From assembly GCF_029946145.1 (NCBI RefSeq), contig NZ_JAQSDY010000029.1, forward strand, positions 1 through 64,000: a DNA stretch of 64,000 nucleotides. The letters run 5' to 3'. The stretch is from Brevundimonas sp. Its GTDB lineage: Bacteria; Pseudomonadota; Alphaproteobacteria; Caulobacterales; Caulobacteraceae. Each line of letters starts with the position of its first letter. Position 1 is the stretch's first letter. The position numbers and the translations under genes were made by a program. Positions 28,050-37,382 of the stretch are shown here, in pieces. The notes below the pieces were generated by a model. It was not told where the DNA came from. It saw only the letters and a list, made by a program, of their open reading frames with translations, and ran no database searches.

Positions 28050-28939
28050 CAGCGGGTCTCCTCGCCGATCATGACGGCGTCGAACGCAACGGGACCGTCG
28101 CCCTCCGTCTCGAACAGCTTGTACACACCGGCGCTGTCCCCGGAGACCAGCAACTGGACGAGACCCTGCTGATGCAGTCCGTGAAGGGCGATGCTCAGAA
28201 GCGGGCTGATCCGCCGCGGCGCAGGCGTGTGATTGGTCTGATTGCTCAACCGGGTGAACAGCCGGCCGCCGTCCAGGAAGGGCAGGCGGCGTGCGATGAT
28301 CTCAAGAAACACCGGCGCCGAAAGGCGCTGGCCGGGCTCGATTGCTTCCCGGACGATCTCGCGCGCCAACCTACGGCTGGGATCGAGGTAGTCCTGGGCG
28401 CTCGCGAAAGGCAGCGACGCGGAGAGTCCGAGGAACGCCATCCATCTCCGCCATGCGACCCATTTGGTGGGATTCATGGCCGAACCGGACGCCCCCTCCT
28501 CGACGAGCACCGTGTTGATGCGATCCGCGACCTCGGATCCCTTGAGATCGAAAAGCCAGGCCAGGTCCTGCAGGCGATCCGCCTCGATCGCGACCCAGGC
28601 ATAGGAGTCGAGGAGAGGCGCGTCCGTATCACCCGCGGCCCGTCCGCAGAGTTCGTCATAGACGACGTCGGCCATTTCCATGGCGGACCGGGAGAGCAAC
28701 TCGGGGGCCAGCACGACCTCCTTGCCGTTGAGTTGCAAAAGCCCGAGGCTCGACGCCGCGCCATAGGTATCGTTGGCGAGACTGTCCTTGACCTTGTTGC
28801 TCTCGCCATCGACGAGATAACCGGGATTGAACAGACCATCGAGCAGGGCGCGCTCCGTGCGACCGCCGAGGGCGTCCAGGCCCGCGACGAGCGACCAGAC
28901 CCGCTCCGGCGACCCGTTGGGGCTCGAAAGAACGCTCAT
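28049..28939 (-). CDS. dpdG: DpdG-like protein
   Basis: This 296-residue soluble protein begins with a winged-helix-like segment. It lies between the RecQ-like helicase and the large ATPase, the place of DpdG in dpd clusters, and its size agrees. In Salmonella, dpdG was reported to be needed for the restriction phenotype and not for making the modified base. No catalytic motif is visible. It overlaps both neighbours by 4 bases and 1 base, so stoichiometric expression with DpdF and DpdH is likely. Confidence 0.65.
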   Translation of the reverse strand: MSVLSSPNGSPERVWSLVAGLDALGGRTERALLDGLFNPGYLVDGESNKVKDSLANDTYGAASSLGLLQLNGKEVVLAPELLSRSAMEMADVVYDELCGRAAGDTDAPLLDSYAWVAIEADRLQDLAWLFDLKGSEVADRINTVLVEEGASGSAMNPTKWVAWRRWMAFLGLSASLPFASAQDYLDPSRRLAREIVREAIEPGQRLSAPVFLEIIARRLPFLDGGRLFTRLSNQTNHTPAPRRISPLLSIALHGLHQQGLVQLLVSGDSAGVYKLFETEGDGPVAFDAVMIGEETR

Positions 28940-31407
28940 GACACCACCTCAGGCTCGCCGACGACATCTTCAAAAGCGGCCTCAGGCAAGGGCGCATGAC
29001 GAGAGACCATCTGGTCCAGTCGACGACCGAACAGCGAGCGACCGCCACGATCGATGACACACCAGGTCGTTTCCGGCCATTGCGAACTCCAGGCGGCGAC
29101 ATCGCGGACCTGGTCCAGGGCGACGCCATCGTCCGCGTCTAGGATGATCGCCGTGGACAATCGCGCCGGTCGCCCCGAGCCGGAGAGGTCGCGGGTCGAG
29201 AGAAGCAGGGCGAGGCCCGACGTCTCGGCGAGAAGCGCCGCGGCGCGGTTGGCCAGTCGCGCCGGCACGACGAACTGTTCGAACCCCGCCGATGTCAAAC
29301 GTCGCAACAGGCCTGGCAGGCCGCGGTCGTAGTCCGGGTCCGCGGGTTCCAGAAGCAGGACGCCGGCGGGATGGCCGGCCAGGGGCCGCGCCCCCACGTC
29401 CCAAAAGCGTTCAAGGCCCGCGCAATGCAGGCGCACGGGCGGCGAAGCGCCTGCCGCCCGGCAGGCCGGGCATCGGCCGCACGGCGGCGCCAGGGCGAGG
29501 GGTTCGATGAGTTCGAACGCCGCCCTCGTCACGCAGGTCTTGGCGGGAGCCGTCATCATGGCCTCGAAGGGCGTCAACTCAGCCCGGATCTGTCGCAGTT
29601 CAGCATCGCGCACCGCATAGATCCGGTCCCAGACGTCCGTTTCGGCCGGGTCGGAAAGGGTCGCCTCCGTCAGTTCGACCCTCCAGGTCACGCCCGGGGC
29701 GTCGGACTGGCTGGATACGGACATGACCTGAATGCCGTTCGCGCGCTGCATGAGCGTCAAAAGGGCGCGATTCCAGGCCCGGTTATAGTCGCTGCTCAGT
29801 GGGGCGAGGCCGACGCGAATGGCGTCCAGATCAAGGGTCAGTTGTCGCTTGCCGCCGATCCACTCCGATTGGCTGGCCTGTTCGAGCATGGCCTCCCAGC
29901 GAGGCACCGCGATCTCGCGCGTCAGCAAGCCGTTCGTCGCCAGGCCGAAGGCCATCGAGGCGTCGCTCTTTTTGAAGCCACTCGTGAACAGGCAGACCGC
30001 GAGGCCCTGGCCCCCGTCCCGGGCCGCCCGTCCGATCTCCTGGTACCAGCGGGCCGCGCTCTCCGGCAGGCAGGCATGGATGACGGTCCGGACGTCGCCC
30101 TTGTCGATCCCCAGGCCGAAGGCCGAGGTCGCGACGACGAGATCGAGCGCATCGGCGGCCCAGGCGTCGATGATCCGCGTCCGCTCCGCGCCGGTGGTCT
30201 CCCCCGTGAACAGCGCGATCCGCGCGTGCCCTCCGTCGCCGGTAAGCCGCTTGAAACAGGACTTCGCCGCCTCGACCTCCGTCAAATAGACAATGGCGGG
30301 CCGCGGCACCCGGTCGATCACCCGCCAAAGCTGCTCGTCCCTGTCCTCTGCGCGCTCGAACGGCGCGATGACGACGTCGTGGTCGTAGCGGGGCAATTGC
30401 GCGTCGACTTCGAGCCAAGACCCCCCGAGGCGCCATCCGGCCTCCAGCACCCTGCGGGCGCTTGGAGGCAGCGTCGCCGAAAGAAGCACCGCGCGAAGGG
30501 CGGGGTTCGCGACGCGCAATCGCGCCAACAGGGACGGCAGGCGTTGAAAATCGGGCCGGAAGTTTCGGCCCCAACTCTCGATGATGTGGGCCTCATCGAC
30601 GAACAGGTGGGTCAGCCGACCGTCGAGACCCGGCAGGCGCGCGGTGGGGGAGGCGCATTCGGCGAGATAGTCGGCGAGCGCCGGGCTCAACGCCTTCTCG
30701 GGCGACAGCAGAAGCACCGGCACTTCGCCGCGGCGGAAGGCGTCGATGATGGCGGCGCTTTCGGCCACCCCCGTGTCGCTGGTCAAGGCCCGGCTGCCCT
30801 CGAGACCCGGCACGGCGGCAAGGCTTCGGGCATGGTCGAGGGCCAGGGCGATCGTCGGGGTGATGACGAGGACGCAGACGCCGGGATCACGCCGCCGCCC
30901 TTCCAGGGCCGCGATCTGGAACAGCAGACTCTTGCCGGAGCCCGTCGGCATGCTGACCATCAGACCTGACCCGTCGGGTTGGGTCAGCATCGCTCTGACC
31001 GAGGCCTTCTGCGCCGCATGCCGATAGGCTTTGTGCTGGCTGGATCGGATCAAAACGCCATCTGGCGCCGCGGCTTCGAACGCCTGCCGGTTCCTCTGGT
31101 CGAGCGTGAGGGCCTCCGCGAGACCATCCAGGGCCAAGGCTTCGCTCACCAGCCGGACATGGCCCGCACCACTTCGGGCCAGACCGAAGCGGCCGAGTTG
31201 GCCCTCGTCTTCCTGGGTGAGCGTCACGCCCTCCGAGGCGATATCGAGCAGACCGTCGCACAGTCTGACCCAGGACCGGAGAAGCGCAGCGCGGTCCGCG
31301 GGCGCGCAAGCTTCAAGCAAGGCGGTGCGACATCTCGCTCGGCTCGCCGTCAGCCACGACGTCTCGCCGACGTCGAGAACCTCGCGGCCCGGCATATCCG
31401 GACTCAT
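28936..31407 (-). CDS. dpdF: DpdF-like RecQ-family helicase
   Basis: This 823-residue protein has a RecQ-type SF2 helicase core: a Q-motif region near QHKAYRHAAQ, Walker A MPTGSGKS at 153-160, DEAH at 271-274, SATLPPSARR, SAFGLGIDKGDVRTVIHACLP and the motif VI region EIGRAARDGG. A cysteine cluster CGRCPAC near residue 640 resembles the RecQ zinc site. In dpd clusters the RecQ-like protein is DpdF. It probably unwinds or translocates on DNA during discrimination of unmodified DNA. The ATG at 31407 has a GGGGGGTGA site; an earlier ATG at 31422 is possible. The gap to queC is 68 bases, the largest inside the operon. Confidence 0.8.
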   Translation of the reverse strand: MSPDMPGREVLDVGETSWLTASRARCRTALLEACAPADRAALLRSWVRLCDGLLDIASEGVTLTQEDEGQLGRFGLARSGAGHVRLVSEALALDGLAEALTLDQRNRQAFEAAAPDGVLIRSSQHKAYRHAAQKASVRAMLTQPDGSGLMVSMPTGSGKSLLFQIAALEGRRRDPGVCVLVITPTIALALDHARSLAAVPGLEGSRALTSDTGVAESAAIIDAFRRGEVPVLLLSPEKALSPALADYLAECASPTARLPGLDGRLTHLFVDEAHIIESWGRNFRPDFQRLPSLLARLRVANPALRAVLLSATLPPSARRVLEAGWRLGGSWLEVDAQLPRYDHDVVIAPFERAEDRDEQLWRVIDRVPRPAIVYLTEVEAAKSCFKRLTGDGGHARIALFTGETTGAERTRIIDAWAADALDLVVATSAFGLGIDKGDVRTVIHACLPESAARWYQEIGRAARDGGQGLAVCLFTSGFKKSDASMAFGLATNGLLTREIAVPRWEAMLEQASQSEWIGGKRQLTLDLDAIRVGLAPLSSDYNRAWNRALLTLMQRANGIQVMSVSSQSDAPGVTWRVELTEATLSDPAETDVWDRIYAVRDAELRQIRAELTPFEAMMTAPAKTCVTRAAFELIEPLALAPPCGRCPACRAAGASPPVRLHCAGLERFWDVGARPLAGHPAGVLLLEPADPDYDRGLPGLLRRLTSAGFEQFVVPARLANRAAALLAETSGLALLLSTRDLSGSGRPARLSTAIILDADDGVALDQVRDVAAWSSQWPETTWCVIDRGGRSLFGRRLDQMVSRHAPLPEAAFEDVVGEPEVVS

Positions 31408-31475
31408 TGCGTCACCCCCCATTGGAGACACGCTCTATTGGAAGCTGTCGGTTTGCAACTGCTGAGGGAACAATC

Positions 31476-32180
31476 TTATGGCCCAAGGTCGCCGTTCGAT
31501 CGCCACCGATCGAACCCCGAGCGTCTTAACTCGCAGGCGGGGCAGGCGCCGCATCCCCGCCCCCACGGGTTCCGGGTTTGACTGTCACCTTTGTAGCAGG
31601 TGAGCGTCTCGGCGCGGATGAGTTCGACGAGCCGGGGGCCGCCGGTCTGGTCGGCCAGGGCCCAAGTCTGGGCCTTGTCGATCCACATTAAGGGGGTTTC
31701 CAGCACCAGGCGGGACTCCATGCCCAGATTGATGGAGACCTGAAGCGCCTTGATCGTGTCGTCACGGCAGTCGGGGTAGCCGGAGTAGTCGGTCTCGCAG
31801 ACGCCCGTGACGACATGTTTCAGGCCGCGGCGGTAGGCGACGGCGGAGGCGAGGGTGAGGAAGAGGAGATTGCGGCCGGGCACGAAGGTGTTGGGCAGGC
31901 CGGAGGCCGTGGTCGCGATCTCGACGTCCTTGGTCAGGGCCGTGTCGCTGATCTCGCCCAGGACCCCGAGATCGAGGACGCGATCCTCGCCGAGCTTGCC
32001 GTCCCAGTCCTTCATGGAGCGTAGACCGTCGAGAACCACGGCGCGGGCGTCGAGTTCGGCCCGGTGGCGTTGGCGGTAGTCGAAGCCGATGGTCTCGACG
32101 CGGTCGAAACGGTCCAAGGCCCAGGCCAGGCAGGTGGCGGAATCCTGGCCGCCGGAGAAGAGGACCAGGGCGCCGCTCAC
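31476..32180 (-). CDS. queC: 7-cyano-7-deazaguanine (preQ0) synthase QueC
   Basis: QueC converts 7-carboxy-7-deazaguanine to preQ0 with ATP and ammonia. This 234-residue protein has the PP-loop SGGQDS at residues 9-14, the [13 protein letters not shown] core, the [15 protein letters not shown] substrate loop, and the C-terminal zinc cysteines in TCYKGD and GCGACPAC. All expected residues are present, so it should be active. It follows queD with a 4-base overlap (32177-32180). A copy inside the dpd operon ties precursor supply to DNA modification, beyond any host queuosine pathway. Confidence 0.95.
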   Translation of the reverse strand: MSGALVLFSGGQDSATCLAWALDRFDRVETIGFDYRQRHRAELDARAVVLDGLRSMKDWDGKLGEDRVLDLGVLGEISDTALTKDVEIATTASGLPNTFVPGRNLLFLTLASAVAYRRGLKHVVTGVCETDYSGYPDCRDDTIKALQVSINLGMESRLVLETPLMWIDKAQTWALADQTGGPRLVELIRAETLTCYKGDSQTRNPWGRGCGACPACELRRSGFDRWRSNGDLGP

Positions 32181-32545
32181 GCCCCTTCGCCGAAATAGGT
32201 GACGCGGTCCTCGGTGGAGTCGCGCAGCACGGCGACGCTGTGGAGGTTCGAGATCTCGTCCTCAAGCTTGCGCCAGATATAGGCGCACAGATTCTCCATC
32301 GTGCCCGGACCGAGATCGTTGATCTCGTCGAGGAAGCGGTGGTCGAGGGCGTCACGCGCCTGGGCGAGCTTCTTGGCCAAGAGACCCGTGTCGATGATCA
32401 TCCCGGTTTCGGGATCCGGTTTGCCGCGCAGGGTCACTTCGGCGCGGTAGGAGTGGCCGTGTATGCGGCGGCTGCCCTCGGTCTCGATCTCGCGCTCGAG
32501 GGTGTGGGCGGCGTCGAACCGGAATTGTTTGGTCAGTTCATACAT
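32177..32545 (-). CDS. queD: 6-carboxytetrahydropterin synthase QueD (first copy)
   Basis: QueD makes 6-carboxy-tetrahydropterin from dihydroneopterin triphosphate, the first dedicated step towards preQ0. This 122-residue protein has the zinc histidines in FDAAHTL and IHGHSYR, the MIIDTGLL strand, and LDHRFLD with the catalytic Asp-His pair. The cysteine usually found four residues before HGH is replaced: SRRIHGH instead of C-x-x-x-HGH. This may be a feature of an alphaproteobacterial subgroup. The gene lies 18 bases after the DGQHR gene and overlaps queC. No FolE or QueE gene is in the window, so those steps rely on the host. Confidence 0.9.
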   Translation of the reverse strand: MYELTKQFRFDAAHTLEREIETEGSRRIHGHSYRAEVTLRGKPDPETGMIIDTGLLAKKLAQARDALDHRFLDEINDLGPGTMENLCAYIWRKLEDEISNLHSVAVLRDSTEDRVTYFGEGA

Positions 32546-32563
32546 GGCGTCGGTCGCAGAAGA

Positions 32564-33682
32564 TCATGAGTCGGCGGATTGGAGCAGTTCCGGTTGGGCT
32601 TCGGCGGCCGCGACCGCTCCGGCCCGGCGCGCGCGGAGATCCCGGCGGACAATGCCTTCGATGTGCTTGGTCAGCAGCGTCACGTCGCCGCTGGTGACAT
32701 TGACGGCTTTCCAATAGCGAACGTCGCCATTGCCGAAGTCCCAACTGCCCGATGTCCAGGCGGTACGGCCCTCCAGGGCGGCCAAGCCCTTGGCGAATTC
32801 GCTCCAGGTGCGGGCGTTGTCGAGGGTCGCCAGCGTCTCCATCACAAAGCCCATCGCCTGGATGCCGGCGCCGTGGACCAGACGCGACGAGGCCGGTTTG
32901 TGACCCCACCAGTCCTCCGGAAAGACCATCTGCACAGCCTTGAAGAACTCGCTGATGAGGTCGAAGCACTTCCTGGGGCCGTTGGGCTCGAGCACCAAAA
33001 GCCGCATGACGCCGTCGCTCAGGGAGTTCATCAGAACCTTCTGGATAGAGGTGTCCTTGAGGATCCCGGAGGGGTTGGTGTGCTGATAGATCTGCCCCTT
33101 GAGTGAGGACGCCTGGCTGAAGTTCAGCCGTTCGGTCAGCTGCGCGGCCATGGCCCGGCTCTGCATCCGCTCCGGCAGACCATCCACCGTCGGCAGCAGT
33201 TCGTAGATCAGGGACTTGGGCAGGGGCCGCGTGTTGTTGATAAGGACGAACTGACGCCGCAACTCGGCCTCGTCCCGGCAGACCAGCAAGGACACGAAGA
33301 GCTGGAAATCCGACCGACCCGAGAGGTTCAGGGCGGTCAGGCGTTGCTGTCCATCGACCACGAGCCCCTTGGCGCATTTGTCGAGATCGATCGTCACGCG
33401 GCAGATCCCCCCGTCGAGTTCCTCGATCGCGACGCCGCTCGTGAAGGCCACGACGATGGCGTTGGGAAGGACGGCCGCAGGCGTCTCCAGATAGTCTTTG
33501 ATCTCGCGAATGTGGCCCGCGATCTGAGGGCGCTGGAAGCCGCTAAGCGTACCCTCGGCGTCCCGACCGACCCGGTCGATTTCGGCGAACTGCAGGACCT
33601 GGCCAGCCGTGGCCGCGAAGGTCAGCACATCATGCTCGGGGCTTTGGCGCGCCCGCGCCGCGAGGAAGGTCAGGATCGTCAT
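32564..33682 (-). CDS. dpdB: DGQHR-domain protein, DpdB-type (copy 1)
   Basis: This 372-residue protein has the DGQHR-family signatures GFQR (48-51) and VVDGQQRLTALNL (DGQQR at 110-114), with VLPNAIVVAF between, followed by VLINNTRPLPKSLIYELLP. The family is related to DndB and ParB-like nuclease folds. DpdB was reported to be needed with DpdA for preQ0 insertion in Salmonella, with a role not fully clear. It starts with an ATGA overlap at the DpdA stop, as expected for partners. A second family member lies on the other side of dpdA. Confidence 0.85.
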   Translation of the reverse strand: MTILTFLAARARQSPEHDVLTFAATAGQVLQFAEIDRVGRDAEGTLSGFQRPQIAGHIREIKDYLETPAAVLPNAIVVAFTSGVAIEELDGGICRVTIDLDKCAKGLVVDGQQRLTALNLSGRSDFQLFVSLLVCRDEAELRRQFVLINNTRPLPKSLIYELLPTVDGLPERMQSRAMAAQLTERLNFSQASSLKGQIYQHTNPSGILKDTSIQKVLMNSLSDGVMRLLVLEPNGPRKCFDLISEFFKAVQMVFPEDWWGHKPASSRLVHGAGIQAMGFVMETLATLDNARTWSEFAKGLAALEGRTAWTSGSWDFGNGDVRYWKAVNVTSGDVTLLTKHIEGIVRRDLRARRAGAVAAAEAQPELLQSADS

Positions 33683-34965
33683 AGGCTTTGGTCTCGGTTC
33701 GAAGGCAGAGCATTCACCACGGTCTTGAAGGCGGCGAGGTTGTGGATTCCGCGCCGCTTGTTCCGGTTGCTCGCCCGGAAGATCATCACTTCGATTCCGA
33801 CATCCTTGCAGATGCGGCAACCGCACTTTCGCCAAGGCTTGTCGGCCAAGGTGGTGCGGTAGCGGCCGCGCAGTTTTTCGATGGTCCGGTGGTCGCGAAC
33901 ATCCTCATACGCCTGACCGGTGGCCAGGACGGCGTTGTAGGCGAGGACCGTTTCAAGCACGCCCTCGAGGTCCTGATCGTCATGATCATAGGCCCGGAGC
34001 GCGGCCAGGGCGTTGACCTCAAGGCGCGTGAGTTCCTCCGCCTTGAAGTCGCCCTGACGCACATGGGCCTGAAGGCGGGGGTTCTCGATCGCCTGGGGTA
34101 TGCGGATGGCCGTGTAGTAGGTCAGGTTTGGCCCATCGCCGAGCCAGTAGTTCTGTTTGTCGTCCTTGAAGGCCCGCAACAACGGCGAAGTCGTGTCGAT
34201 ACTGGTGACGTTGAAGGGGGCGAATTCGTGGATCTCGTTGGCCTTGGCGAAGCCCAGGATGTGCAATCGCGTGGTCGTCGGTACGGCGTCGCGGATCGCG
34301 ACCAGGCAGCGTTTGATCTGCTCCGCCTTGAGCGGAACCATGCCTCCGATCGCCAGATAGTCGTAGCCCATGGCGACCAATCGCCGGGCGGCCTCGGCCA
34401 TGCTGGCGGGCGACCAGCCCTGGATCACGCCCATGGGCGTGAACCGACCGCCGCGGCCGGCCTCGTCCCGGAAGGCGGCGGCGTTCTCAAGCGTGATATC
34501 GAAGCGGCGACGGGCCTCGGCGCTGCCGCCCTCCATCCCCGTCACGGTCTCGTCGAAGTCGAAGATGATATGGTCGACCGAGCATCCGTGGGTGAAGCCG
34601 CAGTCGTCGTAGAACTCCACCGTATCGGCCGGTGTGTAGGGCGGCTTGTCTTCCTTGACGTAGGTAAAGGCGCCGCAATCGCCGAAGAGGGCCAGATCGA
34701 CGAACTCAGGTTTGTCGAGGCGCAGGAACTCACGCGCTCCTACCCGCCGAAACCGCATGCTCTGGGCTTCGGTGTACTTTCCCTTGACCGGACCATCGCC
34801 GACAATGCCGCGCGAGACGAGCATGCCATGGTAGGGCGCATACCCCAGGATTTCGTGGGGGTAGGCGTCGTCCCAGTAAGGTTTCCGACCCGGCGCGTTT
34901 CGGTCGTTGAGGAAGTCGTAGCCTGGATCGACGAAATCGAGACTGTCGGCGAAAATGAACTTCAA
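33679..34965 (-). CDS. dpdA: DpdA, DNA guanine transglycosylase
   Basis: DpdA exchanges guanine in DNA for a 7-deazaguanine base. It is the DNA counterpart of tRNA-guanine transglycosylase. In this 428-residue protein the TGT elements are visible: LFGDCGAFTY with candidate catalytic Asp96, VDHIIFDFDE (Asp131), the substrate-loop-like AIGGMVPLKAEQI (206-218), the candidate nucleophile Asp257 in VTSIDTTSP, and a zinc site C381-x-C383-x2-C386 with His408. The full set of residues supports activity. It is flanked by two DGQHR genes with ATGA overlaps on both sides. Its presence defines this locus as a dpd cluster and not a queuosine locus. Confidence 0.93.
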   Translation of the reverse strand: MKFIFADSLDFVDPGYDFLNDRNAPGRKPYWDDAYPHEILGYAPYHGMLVSRGIVGDGPVKGKYTEAQSMRFRRVGAREFLRLDKPEFVDLALFGDCGAFTYVKEDKPPYTPADTVEFYDDCGFTHGCSVDHIIFDFDETVTGMEGGSAEARRRFDITLENAAAFRDEAGRGGRFTPMGVIQGWSPASMAEAARRLVAMGYDYLAIGGMVPLKAEQIKRCLVAIRDAVPTTTRLHILGFAKANEIHEFAPFNVTSIDTTSPLLRAFKDDKQNYWLGDGPNLTYYTAIRIPQAIENPRLQAHVRQGDFKAEELTRLEVNALAALRAYDHDDQDLEGVLETVLAYNAVLATGQAYEDVRDHRTIEKLRGRYRTTLADKPWRKCGCRICKDVGIEVMIFRASNRNKRRGIHNLAAFKTVVNALPSNRDQSL

Positions 34966-36062
34966 CGGGCCGGTCTCGACAGTTCGCGGTCGAGCTTGAG
35001 CAAGTGCTCGCTCAGACCTTTGATGTGTTTGCTGGTGGCCTGGACGTCATTCCATGCCCATCCGAGGCCCTCCCACTCGCCCTCGGTCCAGCGACACCGG
35101 GGGGCGATGCGGGACAGCGCGGCGGCGACCTCGGCCGCGGGATCGGCGCTCGCATCGGCACGCGTCCAGATGGGATCCATCAAGGCCCCCATGGCCTGGA
35201 TGCCGGCCGAGTGCATCAGACGGCTTTCCTCAGGCGAGCGCCCCCAGGCGTCCGGGAAGACATCCCGGACCGCGGCCCAGTAGATGCACAGCGCCTGGAA
35301 CGCCGCGTCCGCCCCACTCTCCGGATCATACGCGCCGAGGGCCCCGGCCGGGCGCAGGTTCGCCGCGATCGCCCGGGTTAGGCCAGAGTCCGTAATGACG
35401 CCCCTTGCGCCGTCGCCTTGGGACTCCCGCTTGATGAGATCGTGCAGGGGGGAGTCGGGGCTTTCGGTCAGCGCCGTGCAGAGCGCGCTCGGGAACTGTC
35501 TCGGCTTCAGCGATTTTGGCAGGGCCATGGACATCGAAGGCAAAAGCTCATCGATCAGTCTGGAAGACAGAGGCTTGGCTTTATTGACCAGAATGAACTG
35601 CGCGCGCTGGGTCTCGACCTCATCCGAGACGAAGGCGACGACCGGCACCTGCAGATGCGCCTGTCCCGCGCGGGCGAGCGCCAGCGAGCGCTGCTGGCCG
35701 TCGACGATCCAGGCTGCACGTTGGCCTTCCGGACGGATCGGGATGAGGAGTTCGCCGCTCCGGACATCTCCATTCTCGCCGGCGGGGCCCCGGGCCGATT
35801 TGAAGCGGACCTGCGGGGAGAGCGCGAGGATGATGGCGTTCGGAAACAGTACGGGCCCCTGGCTGAGGAACTCCGCGATCTCCGAAACATGGGCGCGGAT
35901 TTCCTTGCGCTGGAAGCCTTCGAGACTGCCTTCGCCGCGACGCAGGCGCGAGATGTCTGCGACCTGGGTGACTTGATCGCCGGGGAGGAAGAAGGCGTAG
36001 ACTTCGACGTCCGGCCCCTGCCGGGTCCGCAGCGCTCGCACCGTCACCTTCGGGCCTTTCAT
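34962..36062 (-). CDS. DGQHR-domain protein, DpdB-type (copy 2)
   Basis: This 366-residue protein shares the architecture of the copy-1 protein: GFQR (49-52), VLFPNAIILAL, WIVDGQQRSLALA (DGQQR at 121-125), FILVNKAKPLSSRLIDELLPSM and a shared C-terminal region around LMHSAGIQAMGALMDP. The two are clear paralogues but well diverged, so the duplication is old. A heterodimer on DNA, or different sequence specificities for DpdA, are possible roles; this is inference. The ATG at 36062 overlaps the upstream stop (ATGA) and the stop overlaps dpdA. The longer open frame upstream is arginine-rich and not used. Confidence 0.8.
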   Translation of the reverse strand: MKGPKVTVRALRTRQGPDVEVYAFFLPGDQVTQVADISRLRRGEGSLEGFQRKEIRAHVSEIAEFLSQGPVLFPNAIILALSPQVRFKSARGPAGENGDVRSGELLIPIRPEGQRAAWIVDGQQRSLALARAGQAHLQVPVVAFVSDEVETQRAQFILVNKAKPLSSRLIDELLPSMSMALPKSLKPRQFPSALCTALTESPDSPLHDLIKRESQGDGARGVITDSGLTRAIAANLRPAGALGAYDPESGADAAFQALCIYWAAVRDVFPDAWGRSPEESRLMHSAGIQAMGALMDPIWTRADASADPAAEVAAALSRIAPRCRWTEGEWEGLGWAWNDVQATSKHIKGLSEHLLKLDRELSRPAR

Positions 36063-36970
36063 TGTGCATTCCCTTTCGCTTCGGCGGCGACAAGGCCGAA
36101 AAGCCGTTTGAAGCGGCTCTGTTCGCAAGCGACGCCGAGGGTGTCGCGGAGGCGACGAAGCATGGCGCCCGAGCGACCGTCGACCGCGTCCCATTCGGCG
36201 ACGATCAGGGCCTGGATTTCGTCGTCTGTGCTGCGCGTCCTGGTCGGAACCTCGCGCGCCTTCAGGCCCTGGAGGCTGCGCTGAACGTCGGCGCGGTCCT
36301 GCTCCAGCGCACCGTTGTCGAAGATCGTTGTCGCGAAATGCCGAAGGGCCCGCTGGGCGAAATCGCTTTGGGTTCCGGCGTGACCGTTGCCGATGGAGTC
36401 GAGACGATCGTCGTAGGGCATCCAAGCTTTCCTCAGATCATCGGCGACACCTTGTGGCTCTTCCTTGGTGAAGAGGCGGAGCCGAGCTTTTCTTTCCGCG
36501 GGCCATTGGGCCCATTCGTCGGCGACCATGGCGATATAGCTCGAGGACAGAGCCGCCAGGATAAGGCCTTCCTCCTCATCGACCGAAGTGGTGTGGAAGG
36601 GAGACTGCATTTGGAGCGACGCCCACCATTCCGAGGCGGAACTCCCGGTCTTCGCCAGGATGTCGTCCTGGTCCCGGCGCGCGGTCGTCAGGCTGTAGCA
36701 GGGCACCGACACAGCGCCATCAACGAGACCCAGTCCCGCGGAGACGATAGCCAACCGGGCGCCGAGAGTGTTCGCGGTGAAGGTGGCTTCATGGAACGCG
36801 CGGCCGGCGTAGAGGTCTTTCGCGAGCGTGGTCGGATGCGCTACCCGGAGGCGTTCTCCCCATGCGATCGCAACCGCCGCGGCCGATCCCGTCGCCAGAG
36901 CACCCGCATGCAGTTGCGGATCGAGCGGCGCTCGCTTTCTCTTACTGCAGTTCGAGATGATGAGGGTCAC
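36059..36970 (-). CDS. C-S-K-R-K (DUF6884/YaaA-like) protein at the head of the dpd operon
   Basis: This protein of about 303 residues starts with LIISNCSKRKRAP, then LAKDLYAGRAFHEA and LAIVSAGLGLVDG, then a conserved Tyr in VPCYSLT. This pattern (C-x-x-K, D-L-Y, S-A-x-x-G-L-V) is that of the DUF6884/YaaA-like group. The C-terminal half is helical and unassigned. It leads the operon and overlaps the next gene by ATGA. DpdC, which turns inserted preQ0 into the amide form in Salmonella, is the core modification gene not otherwise accounted for, so this is the best candidate for that role, but I cannot confirm family identity. The start is uncertain: GTG at 36970 or TTG at 37018. Confidence 0.5.
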   Translation of the reverse strand: MTLIISNCSKRKRAPLDPQLHAGALATGSAAAVAIAWGERLRVAHPTTLAKDLYAGRAFHEATFTANTLGARLAIVSAGLGLVDGAVSVPCYSLTTARRDQDDILAKTGSSASEWWASLQMQSPFHTTSVDEEEGLILAALSSSYIAMVADEWAQWPAERKARLRLFTKEEPQGVADDLRKAWMPYDDRLDSIGNGHAGTQSDFAQRALRHFATTIFDNGALEQDRADVQRSLQGLKAREVPTRTRSTDDEIQALIVAEWDAVDGRSGAMLRRLRDTLGVACEQSRFKRLFGLVAAEAKGNAQ

Positions 36971-37382
36971 AGTTTCTACGCCGTCGTTTGCGCAACTTGA
37001 TGCGGTTTTCGCACACAAATCACGATTTCGACGTGCAGTTTCTCACCTGTATCTCCGCAAATCTAGCGCGATCTGGCATATGGCAGAGCGGACTAACGAC
37101 GAAAGTCCATATAGCCGGCGGCAGCCGGGGTCGACCTGTTCGCTTCTTGCTCCCCGCCGGCCAAAACCACGACATCCTGGCCGCGCTGGCTGATCACCAG
37201 ATGCCCCCGCAGGGCGGCATGCCCACCGGGTCCTCAAACAGGCCATCGCCATAACCTGGACGCGGTGAATGACGATTCTTCCTTGCAGATTGGCCAGGCG
37301 CAGGTGGCTCGGGCGCGGCACATGCCGGGGCCGAGTTTCTCTCCCGAATGGCTTCCATCGGAGAAAGGACTGGTCCGTTCGT
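36971..37382. promoter_or_regulatory. 412-base region upstream of the dpd operon
   Basis: No convincing gene is seen on either strand; short open frames are arginine-rich shadows. The stretch 36990-37090 is AT-richer than the flanks and should hold the minus-strand promoter of the ten-gene operon (24082-36970). I found no copy of the GCAATATATTGC palindrome that precedes the HTH genes, so direct control of this promoter by those proteins is not shown. Confidence 0.4.

Noticed and set aside
29371..30969. 532-codon open frame on the plus strand
   Set aside because: It is antisense to the RecQ-like helicase; the helicase motifs on the other strand settle the coding strand.
31476..32545. Ordinary queuosine operon for tRNA
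   Set aside because: queC and queD are chained to dpdA and restriction genes, and the transglycosylase is the DNA type; no tRNA-type tgt or queA is near.
33688..35283. 531-codon open frame on the plus strand
   Set aside because: It is antisense to DpdA and part of the second DGQHR gene, both with recognised catalytic or family motifs.
37043..37321. 92-codon minus-strand frame upstream of the dpd operon
   Set aside because: Arg- and Cys-rich translation without motif or ribosome binding site; treated as non-coding.
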